Below, in pieces: positions 6,799 to 16,393 of a stretch of 64,000 nt of DNA. Within the stretch, counting starts at the first letter, position 1. Every line of letters begins with the position of its first letter. A model generated the notes under the pieces. The model did not search any database. It was not told the origin of the DNA and saw only the letters and a list, made by a program, of their open reading frames with translations. The stretch is from Maricaulis sp965228215 (lineage in GTDB: Bacteria; Pseudomonadota; Alphaproteobacteria; Caulobacterales; Maricaulaceae): NCBI GenBank assembly GCA_965228215.1, contig OZ245800.1, forward strand, positions 2,666,001-2,730,000, written 5' to 3'. The position numbers were made by a program, and so were the translations under genes.

Positions 6799-7362
6799 AT
6801 GAGTTCTGATCTGACCCCCGCCGGTGCGGCCGGCCGCGCTGCAGTGCCCGGTTACGACCCGAAGAAACATGACCCGTTCTTTGACGGTGTCTCCGACGCG
6901 TTGGCCGATAAGGGTTTTGTCGTGGCCGCCGCCGACGACCTGATCACCTGGGCCCGGACGGGCTCGCTGATGTGGATGACGTTCGGCCTGGCCTGCTGCG
7001 CCGTCGAGATGATGCAGGCCTCCATGCCGCGCTACGACGTCGAGCGTTTCGGTTTCGCCCCGCGGGCATCCCCGCGCCAGTCCGACGTGATGATCGTCGC
7101 CGGCACGCTCACCAACAAGATGGCGCCGGCCCTGCGCAAGGTCTACGACCAGATGCCCGAGCCGCGCTACGTCATCTCGATGGGCTCCTGCGCCAATGGC
7201 GGCGGGTATTACCACTATTCATACTCGGTCGTTCGCGGCTGTGACCGCATCGTGCCGGTCGATGTCTACGTGCCGGGCTGTCCGCCGACAGCCGAGGCCC
7301 TGGTGTACGGAATCCTGCAGCTGCAGAAGAAGATCCGTCGCGAAGGCTCGATCGAGCGCTAG
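6799..7362 (+). CDS. nuoB: NADH-quinone oxidoreductase subunit B
   Basis: Peripheral-arm subunit (PSST homologue) carrying the terminal 4Fe-4S cluster N2 that reduces quinone. It is 187 residues. The four N2 ligands are seen as C66-C67 in GLACCAVEMM, C131 in SMGSCANGGG and C161 in VPGCPPTAEAL. The conserved DVMIVAGTLTNKMAP lies at 96-110. A Pro/Ala-rich N-terminal extension of about 30 residues is normal for alphaproteobacteria. Confidence 0.98.
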   Translation: MSSDLTPAGAAGRAAVPGYDPKKHDPFFDGVSDALADKGFVVAAADDLITWARTGSLMWMTFGLACCAVEMMQASMPRYDVERFGFAPRASPRQSDVMIVAGTLTNKMAPALRKVYDQMPEPRYVISMGSCANGGGYYHYSYSVVRGCDRIVPVDVYVPGCPPTAEALVYGILQLQKKIRREGSIER

Positions 7363-7371
7363 GAGAGGATG

Positions 7372-7974
7372 ATGAGCGAAGCCCTGACCTCACTTGGCGA
7401 ACACGTCGCCGGCGCGCTGGAAAACGCGGTCATCGACTGGTCGGTGACCCATGGCGAGCTGAGCGTGTCGATCCATGATGACCGGATCGAGGACGTGATC
7501 CGCTTCCTGCGCGATGACGCGGCCTGCAAGTTCACGACACTGATCGATCTGTGCGGCGTCGACTATCCGCAGCGCGCCGAGCGTTTCGAAGTCGTCTACC
7601 ACCTCCTGTCCATGCAGCTGAATCACCGCATCCGCGTGAAGCTCTTCGTGGACGAGGACACGCCCGTGGCTTCGATCGCCGGCATTTTCCCGGTCGCCGA
7701 CTGGTTCGAGCGCGAAGCCTTCGACATGTACGGCATCGCCTTCTCCGGCCATCCGGACCTGCGTCGTCTGCTGACGGATTACGGTTTCGAGGGCCATCCG
7801 CTGCGCAAGGACTTCCCGCTGACGGGTTATGTCGAGGTGCGCTGGGACGAGGAAGAAAAACGCGTGGTCTACGAACCGGTGCAACTGGTCCAGGAATTCC
7901 GCGACTTCGATTTCATGAGCCCGTGGGAAGGCGCCAAATACGTCATCCCGGGTGACGAGAAGGCGGAGGGTTGA
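7372..7974 (+). CDS. nuoC: NADH-quinone oxidoreductase subunit C
   Basis: Peripheral-arm subunit (30-kDa homologue) of complex I, 200 residues, without a cofactor. It has DLCGVDYPQRAERFEVVYHL, the signature EREAFDMYGIAFSGHPDLRRLLTDYGFEGHPLRKDFPL (cited in pieces: EREAFDMYGI, GHPDLRRLL, GHPLRKDFPLTG) and C-terminal EFRDFDFMSPWEG. Two adjacent ATGs occur (7369 and 7372); AGGAG at 7361-7365 is better spaced for 7372. It is a separate gene, not fused to nuoD. Confidence 0.97.
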   Translation: MSEALTSLGEHVAGALENAVIDWSVTHGELSVSIHDDRIEDVIRFLRDDAACKFTTLIDLCGVDYPQRAERFEVVYHLLSMQLNHRIRVKLFVDEDTPVASIAGIFPVADWFEREAFDMYGIAFSGHPDLRRLLTDYGFEGHPLRKDFPLTGYVEVRWDEEEKRVVYEPVQLVQEFRDFDFMSPWEGAKYVIPGDEKAEG

Positions 7975-7976
7975 GC

Positions 7977-9185
7977 ATGGCTGACGATCTGATCGAAACC
8001 GGCGAATCCGAACGCAATTTCACGATCAATTTCGGACCGCAGCATCCGGCGGCCCACGGCGTTCTGCGTCTGGTCCTCGAGCTGGACGGCGAAGTTGTCG
8101 AGCGCGTTGACCCGCATATCGGCCTCCTGCACCGCGGCACCGAGAAACTGCTCGAGCACAAGACCTATCTGCAGGGCATCGGTTATTTCGACCGCCTCGA
8201 CTATGTGGCGCCGATGAACCAGGAACACGCCTTCTGCATGGCGGCCGAACGCCTTGCAGGGATCGAGGTTCCGCGCCGTGGCCAGTATGTGCGCGTTCTC
8301 TACTGCGAGATCGGCCGTATCCTGAACCACCTGCTCAACGTGACGACCCAGGCCATGGATGTCGGCGCCCTGACGCCGCCGCTCTGGGGTTTCGAAGAGC
8401 GCGAGAAGCTGATGGTCTTCTACGAGCGCGCTTCGGGTTCGCGCATGCACGCCCACTATTTCCGTCCGGGCGGTGTGCACCAGGACCTGCCGCCGCAGCT
8501 CATCCAGGATATCCGCGACTGGTGTGATCAATTCCCCAAGGCGCTGGACGATATCGACGATCTTCTGACCGAGAACCGCATCTTCAAACAGCGCAATGTC
8601 GATATCGGCGTTGTGACGAAGGAAGACGTACTGGCGTGGGGTTTCTCCGGCGTCATGGTGCGCGGTTCGGGCCTGGCCTGGGACCTGCGCCGCTCGCAGC
8701 CCTACGAGGTCTATAACGAGCTCGATTTCCAGATCCCGGTCGGCAAGAACGGCGATTGCTATGACCGCTATCTCTGCCGCATGGAAGAGATGCGCGAGTC
8801 GCTGAAAATCATGATCCAGTGCTGTGACTGGCTGATGCAGCCGGAGAACCAGGGCGAGGTGCTGGCCACCGATTCCAAATTCTCCCCGCCGCGTCGCGCC
8901 GAGATGAAGCAGTCGATGGAAGCGCTGATCCAGCACTTCAAGCTCTACACCGAAGGCGTGCACGTCGATGCCGGCGAGGTCTATGCCGCCGTTGAAGCGC
9001 CCAAGGGCGAGTTCGGCGTCTATCTCGTGGCCGACGGCTCCAACAAGCCGTACCGCGTGAAGATCCGCGCCCCGGGCTTTGCCCACCTTGCCGCCATGGA
9101 CTTCATGAACAAGGGCCACATGCTGGCCGACGTCTCGGCCATCATCGGTTCGCTCGACGTCGTGTTCGGGGAGATCGACAGATGA
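7977..9185 (+). CDS. nuoD: NADH-quinone oxidoreductase subunit D
   Basis: Peripheral-arm subunit (49-kDa homologue) that with NuoB forms the quinone-binding site. It is 402 residues. The N-terminal INFGPQHPAAHGVLRL with the quinone-site His, LLHRGTEKLLE, and the C-terminal DVVFGEIDR are diagnostic. The ATG at 7977 is chosen over an overlapping TTG at 7971. Its stop overlaps the start of the following accessory gene by 4 bp (ATGA), which suggests translational coupling. Confidence 0.98.
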   Translation: MADDLIETGESERNFTINFGPQHPAAHGVLRLVLELDGEVVERVDPHIGLLHRGTEKLLEHKTYLQGIGYFDRLDYVAPMNQEHAFCMAAERLAGIEVPRRGQYVRVLYCEIGRILNHLLNVTTQAMDVGALTPPLWGFEEREKLMVFYERASGSRMHAHYFRPGGVHQDLPPQLIQDIRDWCDQFPKALDDIDDLLTENRIFKQRNVDIGVVTKEDVLAWGFSGVMVRGSGLAWDLRRSQPYEVYNELDFQIPVGKNGDCYDRYLCRMEEMRESLKIMIQCCDWLMQPENQGEVLATDSKFSPPRRAEMKQSMEALIQHFKLYTEGVHVDAGEVYAAVEAPKGEFGVYLVADGSNKPYRVKIRAPGFAHLAAMDFMNKGHMLADVSAIIGSLDVVFGEIDR

Positions 9186-9565
9186 CCTCGGCAGCACTCG
9201 GCGCAGTGGCACTCATGATCTCGACCCCGGAACAACTCGTCCAGGAGCAGCTCGACGCGTACAATGCGCGCGATCTTGAGCGTTTCGTGGCGCAGTATTC
9301 CGAAACCGTCGAAGTCTATGAATACCCGGGCTCGCTCATCATGGCGGGCCGCGAGGCATTCACCGAGCGCTATCGTGTCCGGTTCCAGACCGAGGGTCTT
9401 CGTGCCGAAGTCACGCACCGTGCGGTGCTGGGCAATCGCGTCATCGATCATGAAATTGCCTGGATCAATGGTCCAGACCAGCCGCCCGTCGAAGTGGTCG
9501 TCGTCTACACGATCGAAAACGGTCTCATCGACCGGGTCGAATTCGTCTCTGGGAGTAGCGAATAA
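9182..9565 (+). CDS. NTF2/SnoaL-like protein embedded in the nuo operon
   Basis: The 127-residue protein looks like a cone-fold nuclear-transport-factor-2/SnoaL-like domain. It has a helical start, STPEQLVQEQLDAYNARDLERFVAQYSE (16-43; quoted in part), then GREAFTERYRVRF, a beta segment VIDHEIAWING, and VEVVVVYTIENGLIDRVEFV. This is the layout of small ketosteroid-isomerase-like proteins. It overlaps nuoD by 4 bp and nuoE by 1 bp, so it is made with complex I. It is not a canonical Nuo subunit. Whether it is an enzyme, a supernumerary subunit or an assembly factor cannot be told; the KSI catalytic Tyr/Asp set is not clearly present. An inner ATG at 9215 is a less likely start. Confidence 0.8.
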   Translation: MTSAALGAVALMISTPEQLVQEQLDAYNARDLERFVAQYSETVEVYEYPGSLIMAGREAFTERYRVRFQTEGLRAEVTHRAVLGNRVIDHEIAWINGPDQPPVEVVVVYTIENGLIDRVEFVSGSSE

Positions 9566-10230
9566 TGTCAGTTCGCCGTCTAGCCAAGGAACAGCCGGAC
9601 AGCTTTGCCTTCAACAAGAAGAGCGAAGCCGATATCAAGTTCTGGCGTGCCAAATATCCTGAAGAGAAGAAGGCCTCGGCGGTCATTCCGATGCTGTGGA
9701 TCGCGCAGAAGCAGGAAGGCTGGGTGTCCGAACCCGCCATCCGCGAGATCGCGACCCGTCTGGAAATGCCCTACATCCGCGTCTACGAGGTCGCGACCTT
9801 CTACACGATGTTCAACCTGGCCCCGGTCGGCGAGCATCTGATCCAGGTCTGCGGCACGACGCCCTGCATGCTGCGCGGCTCCGAAAAGCTCATCGAGGTC
9901 TGCAAGAAGCGGATCGGCAAGTCCGGCGAGATCTCGGCAGACGGCAAGTTCACCTGGGTCGAGGTCGAGTGCATGGGCGCCTGCGCCAACGCTCCGATGG
10001 CCCAGATCGCCAATGGCGATGGCGATCATTACCTGGAAGATCTCGACGCCGAGAAGCTCGAGAAATTCATGGACGATCTCGCCGCCGGCAAAAAGGTTGA
10101 ATACGGCCCGCAATCCGAGCGCAATGCGTCCGAGCCGCACGGCACCAGCGTGTTGTCCGACCCGTCGCTCTATGACGGATCCCGCGCCAAGAAGATCAAG
10201 CTTCCGAACACTGAAAAGGCGGAGGGCTGA
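9565..10230 (+). CDS. nuoE: NADH-quinone oxidoreductase subunit E
   Basis: NADH-module subunit (24-kDa homologue), 221 residues. The 2Fe-2S cluster N1a ligands are C96 and C101 (VCGTTPCMLRG) and C136 and C140 (VECMGACANAP). A thioredoxin-like core is followed by a polar C-terminal extension of about 60 residues (SERNASEPHG to the end), common in alphaproteobacteria. The ATG overlaps the previous stop by one base (TAATG). Confidence 0.98.
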   Translation: MSVRRLAKEQPDSFAFNKKSEADIKFWRAKYPEEKKASAVIPMLWIAQKQEGWVSEPAIREIATRLEMPYIRVYEVATFYTMFNLAPVGEHLIQVCGTTPCMLRGSEKLIEVCKKRIGKSGEISADGKFTWVEVECMGACANAPMAQIANGDGDHYLEDLDAEKLEKFMDDLAAGKKVEYGPQSERNASEPHGTSVLSDPSLYDGSRAKKIKLPNTEKAEG

Positions 10231-10232
10231 TC

Positions 10233-11545
<1,313 letters not shown>

Positions 11546-11546
<1 letters not shown>

Positions 11547-11761
11547 TGGAGATGAATTTCTTCGGCGATCCGCGGTTTATTCCGGTCCTCTCGCACAAAG
11601 GCGAGAAAATGCTTCTGCGCGTCGACACGATTGCGTCGATCCGGGAGCACGAAAAGGGCGGCAGTGTTGTCACCAGCCTGCCCAATGCCTCGTACGCAGG
11701 CGAATTCAGAGTTCAGAATACGATCGAGGAAATCTCGACCTTGTTGGACGCGAAAGACTAG
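11546..11761 (+). CDS. Small 71-aa protein encoded between nuoF and nuoG
   Basis: The frame MEMNFFGDPRF... runs 71 codons from an ATG overlapping the nuoF stop to a TAG 3 bp before nuoG. The tight coupling on both sides argues strongly for a real gene. The protein is soluble, with alternating beta strands (MLLRVDTIASIREHE, SVVTSLPNASYAGEFRVQ) and a short C-terminal helix ISTLLDAK. The pattern recalls the tiny FlbD-type or PAAR-like beta folds, but I do not recognise a family. It is not a complex I core subunit. A structural accessory or assembly role is plausible from context only. Confidence 0.75.
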
Positions 11762-11764
11762 GCC

Positions 11765-13858
11765 ATGAGCGAAGATCTCCGCAAAATCGTAGTCGACGGT
11801 GAGGAAATCGAGGTTCCGAATTCCTACACCCTGCTTCAGGCTGCCGAGGCGGCAGGGCGCGAGATTCCGCGTTTCTGCTATCACGAGCGCCTGTCGATCG
11901 CCGGCAATTGCCGCATGTGCCTCGTGGAACTGGTCGGAGCGCCCAAGCCCGCCGCCTCCTGTGCCATGAATGTGCGCGACATGCGCGGTGGTCCCAATGG
12001 CGAGCCGCCGGCCATGAACACGCTCTCCCCGATGGTCAAGAAGGCCCGGGAAGGCGTGATGGAATTCCTTCTGATCAACCACCCGCTGGATTGCCCGATC
12101 TGCGACCAGGGCGGTGAGTGCGATCTCCAGGACCAGGCCCTTGCCTACGGCCGTACCGGTTCCCGTTATCCGGAGAACAAGCGCGCGGTCGAAGACAAGG
12201 AAATGGGTCCGATCATCAAGACGGAGATGACGCGCTGCATCCAGTGCACGCGCTGTGTCCGCTTCGTGACGGAAGTCGCCGGTTCGCCGGAAATGGGCAT
12301 GATCGGTCGCGGCGAAGATGCTGAAATCACGACCTATCTGGAAAGCGCGGTCCAGTCCGAACTGTCCGGCAATGTGATCGATCTCTGCCCGGTCGGCGCG
12401 CTGACCTCCAAGCCCTATGCCTTCAACGCCCGCCCGTGGGAGCTGAAGAAGACCGAGACGATTGACGTCATGGACGCGCTCGGCTCGAACATCCGCGTCG
12501 ACAATCGCGGCCCGGCCGTGCTGCGCATCCTGCCGCGCACGCATGAGGGCGTGAACGAGGAGTGGATTTCCGACAAGACGCGTTTCGCCTGGGAAGGCCT
12601 GGGCCGCCAGCGTCTGGACAAGCCTTACGTCCGCGAAAACGGCAAGCTGCGCCCGGCCGACTGGTCCGAGGCCCTGACCGTGGCCGCCGACAAGCTGGGC
12701 GGTGACGCCTCGAAGATCGGCATTATTGCCGGTGATCTCTGCTCGGCCGAGGAAATGAAGGCCGTCAAGGATCTCGCCGACGCTCTGGGCATCGCGTCCA
12801 CCGATTGCCGCCAGGATGGCGCCAAGCTGGGGGGTGGCGATCGCCGCGACTATCTCTTCAACGGCACGATCGCCGGTATCGAGGATGCCGACGCGATCCT
12901 GATCGTCGGTGCCAATCCGCGCACCGAGGCCGCAGTGCTCAACGCCCGCATCCGCAAGACCTGGCTGCACAATGACACCAAGGTCGGTCTGATCGGCGAA
13001 GCTGTTGATTTGACTTATGATTACGAGCATGTCGGCACGTCTGCAGCCGATCTGGCCGCGCTGAAGAAAAAGCGCTCCGGCTTCATCAAGACGCTGAAAG
13101 ACGCCGAACGCCCGATGATCATCCTCGGTGCCGGTGCCACGACGGGCGCCGATGGCGCCCAGGTCCTGCGCGCCGCCGGCGAGCTCGCCGCCGCCGTGGG
13201 TGCGGTCAAGGATGGCTGGAACGGTTTCTCGGTCCTGCACACGGCGGCCAGCCGCGTTGCCGGTCTCGATCTCGGCTTCGTGCCGGGCGAGGGTGGTCAC
13301 GACGTGGCAGGCATGCAGTCCAACACAATGGACACGGTGGTCCTGCTCGGCGCTGACGAGCTGGATATGTCGGCCTTCGGCGATGCCTTCGTGATCTATG
13401 TCGGTTCGCACGGCGACAATGGCGCCCACCGCGCCGACCTGATCCTGCCGGGCGCTGCCTGGACGGAGCAGGACGGTATTTTCGCCAATACGGAAGGCCG
13501 GGTTCAGCTGGCATTCCGCTCGGTCTTCCCGAAGGGCGAGGCCAAGGAAAACTGGGCGATCTTCCGTGCACTGTCCGAACGCCTCGGCAAGACGCTGCCC
13601 TATGACAGCCTCGCCGAACTGCGCACCAAGATGTTCGAGGACACGCCGGTCCTGGCGGGTATCGATCACGCACCGGGCGCCGAGGGCGCTGCCGAATACG
13701 ACGTGAAGTCTGCGGGTGCCGCAGGCGATGTGTCGGACACGGCGCTGACCCCGGCTGTCGCGAACTTCTATTTCACCAACCCGATCGTGCGGGCCTCTGA
13801 AACGCTGGCGGAATCCTCCGCCATCGCCAACGGGCCGGTTCAGGAAGCGGCGGAGTAA
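11765..13858 (+). CDS. nuoG: NADH-quinone oxidoreductase subunit G
   Basis: NADH-module subunit (75-kDa homologue), 697 residues, holding clusters N1b, N4 and N5. The N-terminal 2Fe-2S domain has FCYHERLSIAGNCRMCLVE and PAASCAMNV. HPLDCPICDQGGECDLQD with its upstream His gives N5, and TRCIQCTRCVRF with DLCPVGALTSKPYAF gives N4. The C-terminal molybdopterin-oxidoreductase-like half carries ADLILPGAAWTEQDGIFANTEGR (quoted in pieces) and no cofactor motifs, as in other NuoG. Confidence 0.98.
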   Translation: MSEDLRKIVVDGEEIEVPNSYTLLQAAEAAGREIPRFCYHERLSIAGNCRMCLVELVGAPKPAASCAMNVRDMRGGPNGEPPAMNTLSPMVKKAREGVMEFLLINHPLDCPICDQGGECDLQDQALAYGRTGSRYPENKRAVEDKEMGPIIKTEMTRCIQCTRCVRFVTEVAGSPEMGMIGRGEDAEITTYLESAVQSELSGNVIDLCPVGALTSKPYAFNARPWELKKTETIDVMDALGSNIRVDNRGPAVLRILPRTHEGVNEEWISDKTRFAWEGLGRQRLDKPYVRENGKLRPADWSEALTVAADKLGGDASKIGIIAGDLCSAEEMKAVKDLADALGIASTDCRQDGAKLGGGDRRDYLFNGTIAGIEDADAILIVGANPRTEAAVLNARIRKTWLHNDTKVGLIGEAVDLTYDYEHVGTSAADLAALKKKRSGFIKTLKDAERPMIILGAGATTGADGAQVLRAAGELAAAVGAVKDGWNGFSVLHTAASRVAGLDLGFVPGEGGHDVAGMQSNTMDTVVLLGADELDMSAFGDAFVIYVGSHGDNGAHRADLILPGAAWTEQDGIFANTEGRVQLAFRSVFPKGEAKENWAIFRALSERLGKTLPYDSLAELRTKMFEDTPVLAGIDHAPGAEGAAEYDVKSAGAAGDVSDTALTPAVANFYFTNPIVRASETLAESSAIANGPVQEAAE

Positions 13859-13861
13859 ACG

Positions 13862-14932
13862 ATGAGCGATTTCATCGAACAATTCGGCGTCTGGGGCGGG
13901 CTCGGCATGGCCGTGCTGCAGATCCTCGGCTTCATGGTCGTCCTGCTGATCTCGCTGGCCTTCCTGCTGCTGATGGACCGCAAGGTCTGGGCCGCCGTGC
14001 AGATGCGCAAGGGCCCGAACGTGGTTGGCGCCTTCGGCCTGCTGCAATCCTTCGCGGATTTCTTCAAATTCGTGTTCAAGGAAATCGTGGTTCCGGCCGG
14101 TGCAGACCGTTCGCTCTACCTCCTGGCACCGTTGATCACGCTGATTCTGGCCTTCGTGACCTGGGCCGTGGTACCGGTGGCGCCGGGCTGGGTGATCGCC
14201 GACCTTAATGTGGGCGTGCTCTACCTGTTCGCGATGAGCTCGCTGGGTGTCTACGGCATCATCATCGGCGGCTGGGCCTCCAACTCGAAATATCCTTTTC
14301 TGGGCGCGCTGCGCTCGGCAGCCCAGATGGTGTCGTATGAAGTCTCGATCGGCTTCATCATCGTCACCGTGCTGCTGTTTGCCGGGTCCATGAATCTGAC
14401 GACGATCGTCGAGCAACAGGCCGGCGGGTTCTGGAACTGGAACCTGATCGCCGCGCACACCCTGCCGGTGCCGATGTTCCTGGTGATGATACCGATGGGC
14501 GTGATCTTCTTCATCTCGGCCCTGGCCGAGACGAACCGCCCGCCGTTTGACCTGCCGGAAGCCGAATCCGAACTCGTGGCCGGCTATCAGGTGGAATACT
14601 CCTCCACGCCGTATCTGCTCTTTATGATCGGCGAATATCTCAACATCGTGCTGATGTGCGCGATGACGACGATCCTCTTTTTCGGTGGCTGGAACGACCC
14701 GATCGGTCTGGATGTCAGCGAGTGGCCGTATCTGGCCTCGCACGCCTGGCACTTCTTCTGGTTCGCCGCGAAGATCGTCTTCTTCTTCTTCATGTTCGCA
14801 ATGGTGAAGGCCCTGGTGCCGCGCTACCGCTATGACCAGCTGATGCGTCTGGGCTGGAAGATCTTCCTGCCGACCTCGCTGGTCGCGGTCGCCCTGGTGG
14901 GTGCCTACATCGTCTTCGGAGCTCAGGGGTAA
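13862..14932 (+). CDS. nuoH: NADH-quinone oxidoreductase subunit H
   Basis: Membrane subunit (ND1 homologue) at the junction of the two arms, 356 residues with about eight transmembrane helices. MDRKVWAAVQMRKGPNVVG and FISALAETNRPPFDLPEAE, with the acidic quinone-tunnel loop, are diagnostic, and PRYRYDQLMRLGWK precedes the last helix. It lies 3 bp after nuoG and 3 bp before nuoI. Confidence 0.98.
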   Translation: MSDFIEQFGVWGGLGMAVLQILGFMVVLLISLAFLLLMDRKVWAAVQMRKGPNVVGAFGLLQSFADFFKFVFKEIVVPAGADRSLYLLAPLITLILAFVTWAVVPVAPGWVIADLNVGVLYLFAMSSLGVYGIIIGGWASNSKYPFLGALRSAAQMVSYEVSIGFIIVTVLLFAGSMNLTTIVEQQAGGFWNWNLIAAHTLPVPMFLVMIPMGVIFFISALAETNRPPFDLPEAESELVAGYQVEYSSTPYLLFMIGEYLNIVLMCAMTTILFFGGWNDPIGLDVSEWPYLASHAWHFFWFAAKIVFFFFMFAMVKALVPRYRYDQLMRLGWKIFLPTSLVAVALVGAYIVFGAQG

Positions 14933-14935
14933 GCC

Positions 14936-15424
14936 ATGTCACGACTTGGACAAACCATTCGCGGCGCTCTGCTCATGGACTTCTGGGGCGCTTTCGGCCT
15001 CGGTCTGCGCTACTTCTTCCGCAAGAAGGCGACGCTGAACTATCCTTTTGAGAAGGGTCCTTTGAGTCCTCGATTTAGGGGCCAGCACGCCCTGCGCCGC
15101 TACGCCAATGGCGAAGAGCGCTGCATTGCGTGCAAGCTGTGCGAGGCGATCTGCCCGGCACAGGCCATCACCATTGAGGCCGAGCCGCGTGAAGACGGTT
15201 CCCGTCGGACCACGCGCTACGACATCGACATGACCAAATGCATCTATTGCGGTTACTGCCAGGAGGCATGCCCGGTGGATGCAATCGTGGAAGGCCCGAA
15301 TTTCGAATTCGCCGCCGAAACCCGCGAAGAACTTTTCTACGACAAGGCAAAACTCCTCGAGAACGGCGATCGCTGGGAACGGGAAATTGCCAAGAACCTG
15401 GAACTCGACGCGCCGTACCGCTGA
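14936..15424 (+). CDS. nuoI: NADH-quinone oxidoreductase subunit I
   Basis: Peripheral-arm ferredoxin-like subunit (TYKY homologue), 162 residues, with two 4Fe-4S clusters (N6a, N6b). The motifs are ERCIACKLCEAICPAQAI and TKCIYCGYCQEACPVDAIVE. The N-terminal FEKGPLSPRFRGQHALRRY is the conserved membrane-contact segment. A 43-bp gap separates it from nuoJ. Confidence 0.98.
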   Translation: MSRLGQTIRGALLMDFWGAFGLGLRYFFRKKATLNYPFEKGPLSPRFRGQHALRRYANGEERCIACKLCEAICPAQAITIEAEPREDGSRRTTRYDIDMTKCIYCGYCQEACPVDAIVEGPNFEFAAETREELFYDKAKLLENGDRWEREIAKNLELDAPYR

Positions 15425-15467
15425 TCCGGTCACGACGCAGGGACGCATTTGAGAAGAAGAGGGCGCC

Positions 15468-16079
15468 ATGCTCGCAAACCTGGCCTTCTGGGCCTTTTCC
15501 GGAGTGGCAGTGCTGTCGGCCCTGATGGTCGTCATTGCACGCAATCCGGTGAGGTCCGTCATGTTCCTCATCCTGGCCTTTTTCTCGGCCGCGGGACTGT
15601 TTGTGCTGCTGGGCGCCGAATTCCTGGCGATGCTCCTGATCGTCGTCTATGTCGGCGCGGTCGCGGTGCTCTTCCTGTTCGTCGTGATGATGCTGGACGT
15701 CGATTTCACCGAATTGCAGCAGGGCTTCCTCAGCTATCTGCCGCTGGGTGGTCTCATCGCCCTGATTCTCGTCGCCGAGATGGCGATGATCGGCCTGACC
15801 TGGCAGTCCTCTGACCAGGCCATGGCGCTGCGCGCGGCCGTGGCGCCTGAAGGCGTCGGCAATGTCGAGGCGCTCGGACAGGTGCTCTACGGGCAATACG
15901 TCTATTTCTTCCAGGCAGCAGGTCTCGTTCTGCTGGTCGCCATGATCGGCGCCATCGTGCTGACCCTGCGCCACAAGCCGCATGTCAAACGCCAGGATGT
16001 CGGCGCCCAGGTGGGCCGCCGCCGCGAAGAGGCGGTTGAAATGCTGGACATCAAACCGGGACAGGGGATTGGAGAATGA
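15468..16079 (+). CDS. nuoJ: NADH-quinone oxidoreductase subunit J
   Basis: Membrane subunit (ND6 homologue), 203 residues, five transmembrane helices. It shows NPVRSVMFLILAFFSAAGLFVLL and EFLAMLLIVVYVGAVAVLFLFVVMML (quoted in part), the segment whose third helix carries the pi-bulge. The C-terminal tail of about 35 residues is charged. GAAGAGGG precedes the ATG. It overlaps nuoK by 4 bp (ATGA). Confidence 0.96.
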   Translation: MLANLAFWAFSGVAVLSALMVVIARNPVRSVMFLILAFFSAAGLFVLLGAEFLAMLLIVVYVGAVAVLFLFVVMMLDVDFTELQQGFLSYLPLGGLIALILVAEMAMIGLTWQSSDQAMALRAAVAPEGVGNVEALGQVLYGQYVYFFQAAGLVLLVAMIGAIVLTLRHKPHVKRQDVGAQVGRRREEAVEMLDIKPGQGIGE

Positions 16080-16387
16080 TCGAGGTCGGACTGGGACATT
16101 ACCTCACCGTCGCGGCCATGATCTTCACGATCGGCGTGTTCGGTATTTTCGTGAACCGCAAGAACGTCATCATCCTCCTGATGTCGGTCGAGCTCATTCT
16201 CTTGTCGGTCAATATCAATCTGGTGGCCTTCTCCAGCTATCTCGGTGATCTCGCCGGCCAGGTCTTCGCGATGTTCGTGCTGACCGTGGCCGCCGCAGAG
16301 GCCGCCGTGGGCCTGGCCATTCTCGTCGTCTATTTCCGCAACCGGGGTGACATCTCGGTTGAGGGCGTCAACCTGATGAAGGGCTAG
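16076..16387 (+). CDS. nuoK: NADH-quinone oxidoreductase subunit K
   Basis: Membrane subunit (ND4L homologue), 103 residues and three helices. The proton-path glutamates are in MSVELILLSVNINLVAFS and VAAAEAAVGLAILV. Start and stop are tightly packed between nuoJ and nuoL. Confidence 0.97.
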   Translation: MIEVGLGHYLTVAAMIFTIGVFGIFVNRKNVIILLMSVELILLSVNINLVAFSSYLGDLAGQVFAMFVLTVAAAEAAVGLAILVVYFRNRGDISVEGVNLMKG

Positions 16388-16393
16388 GGGACC

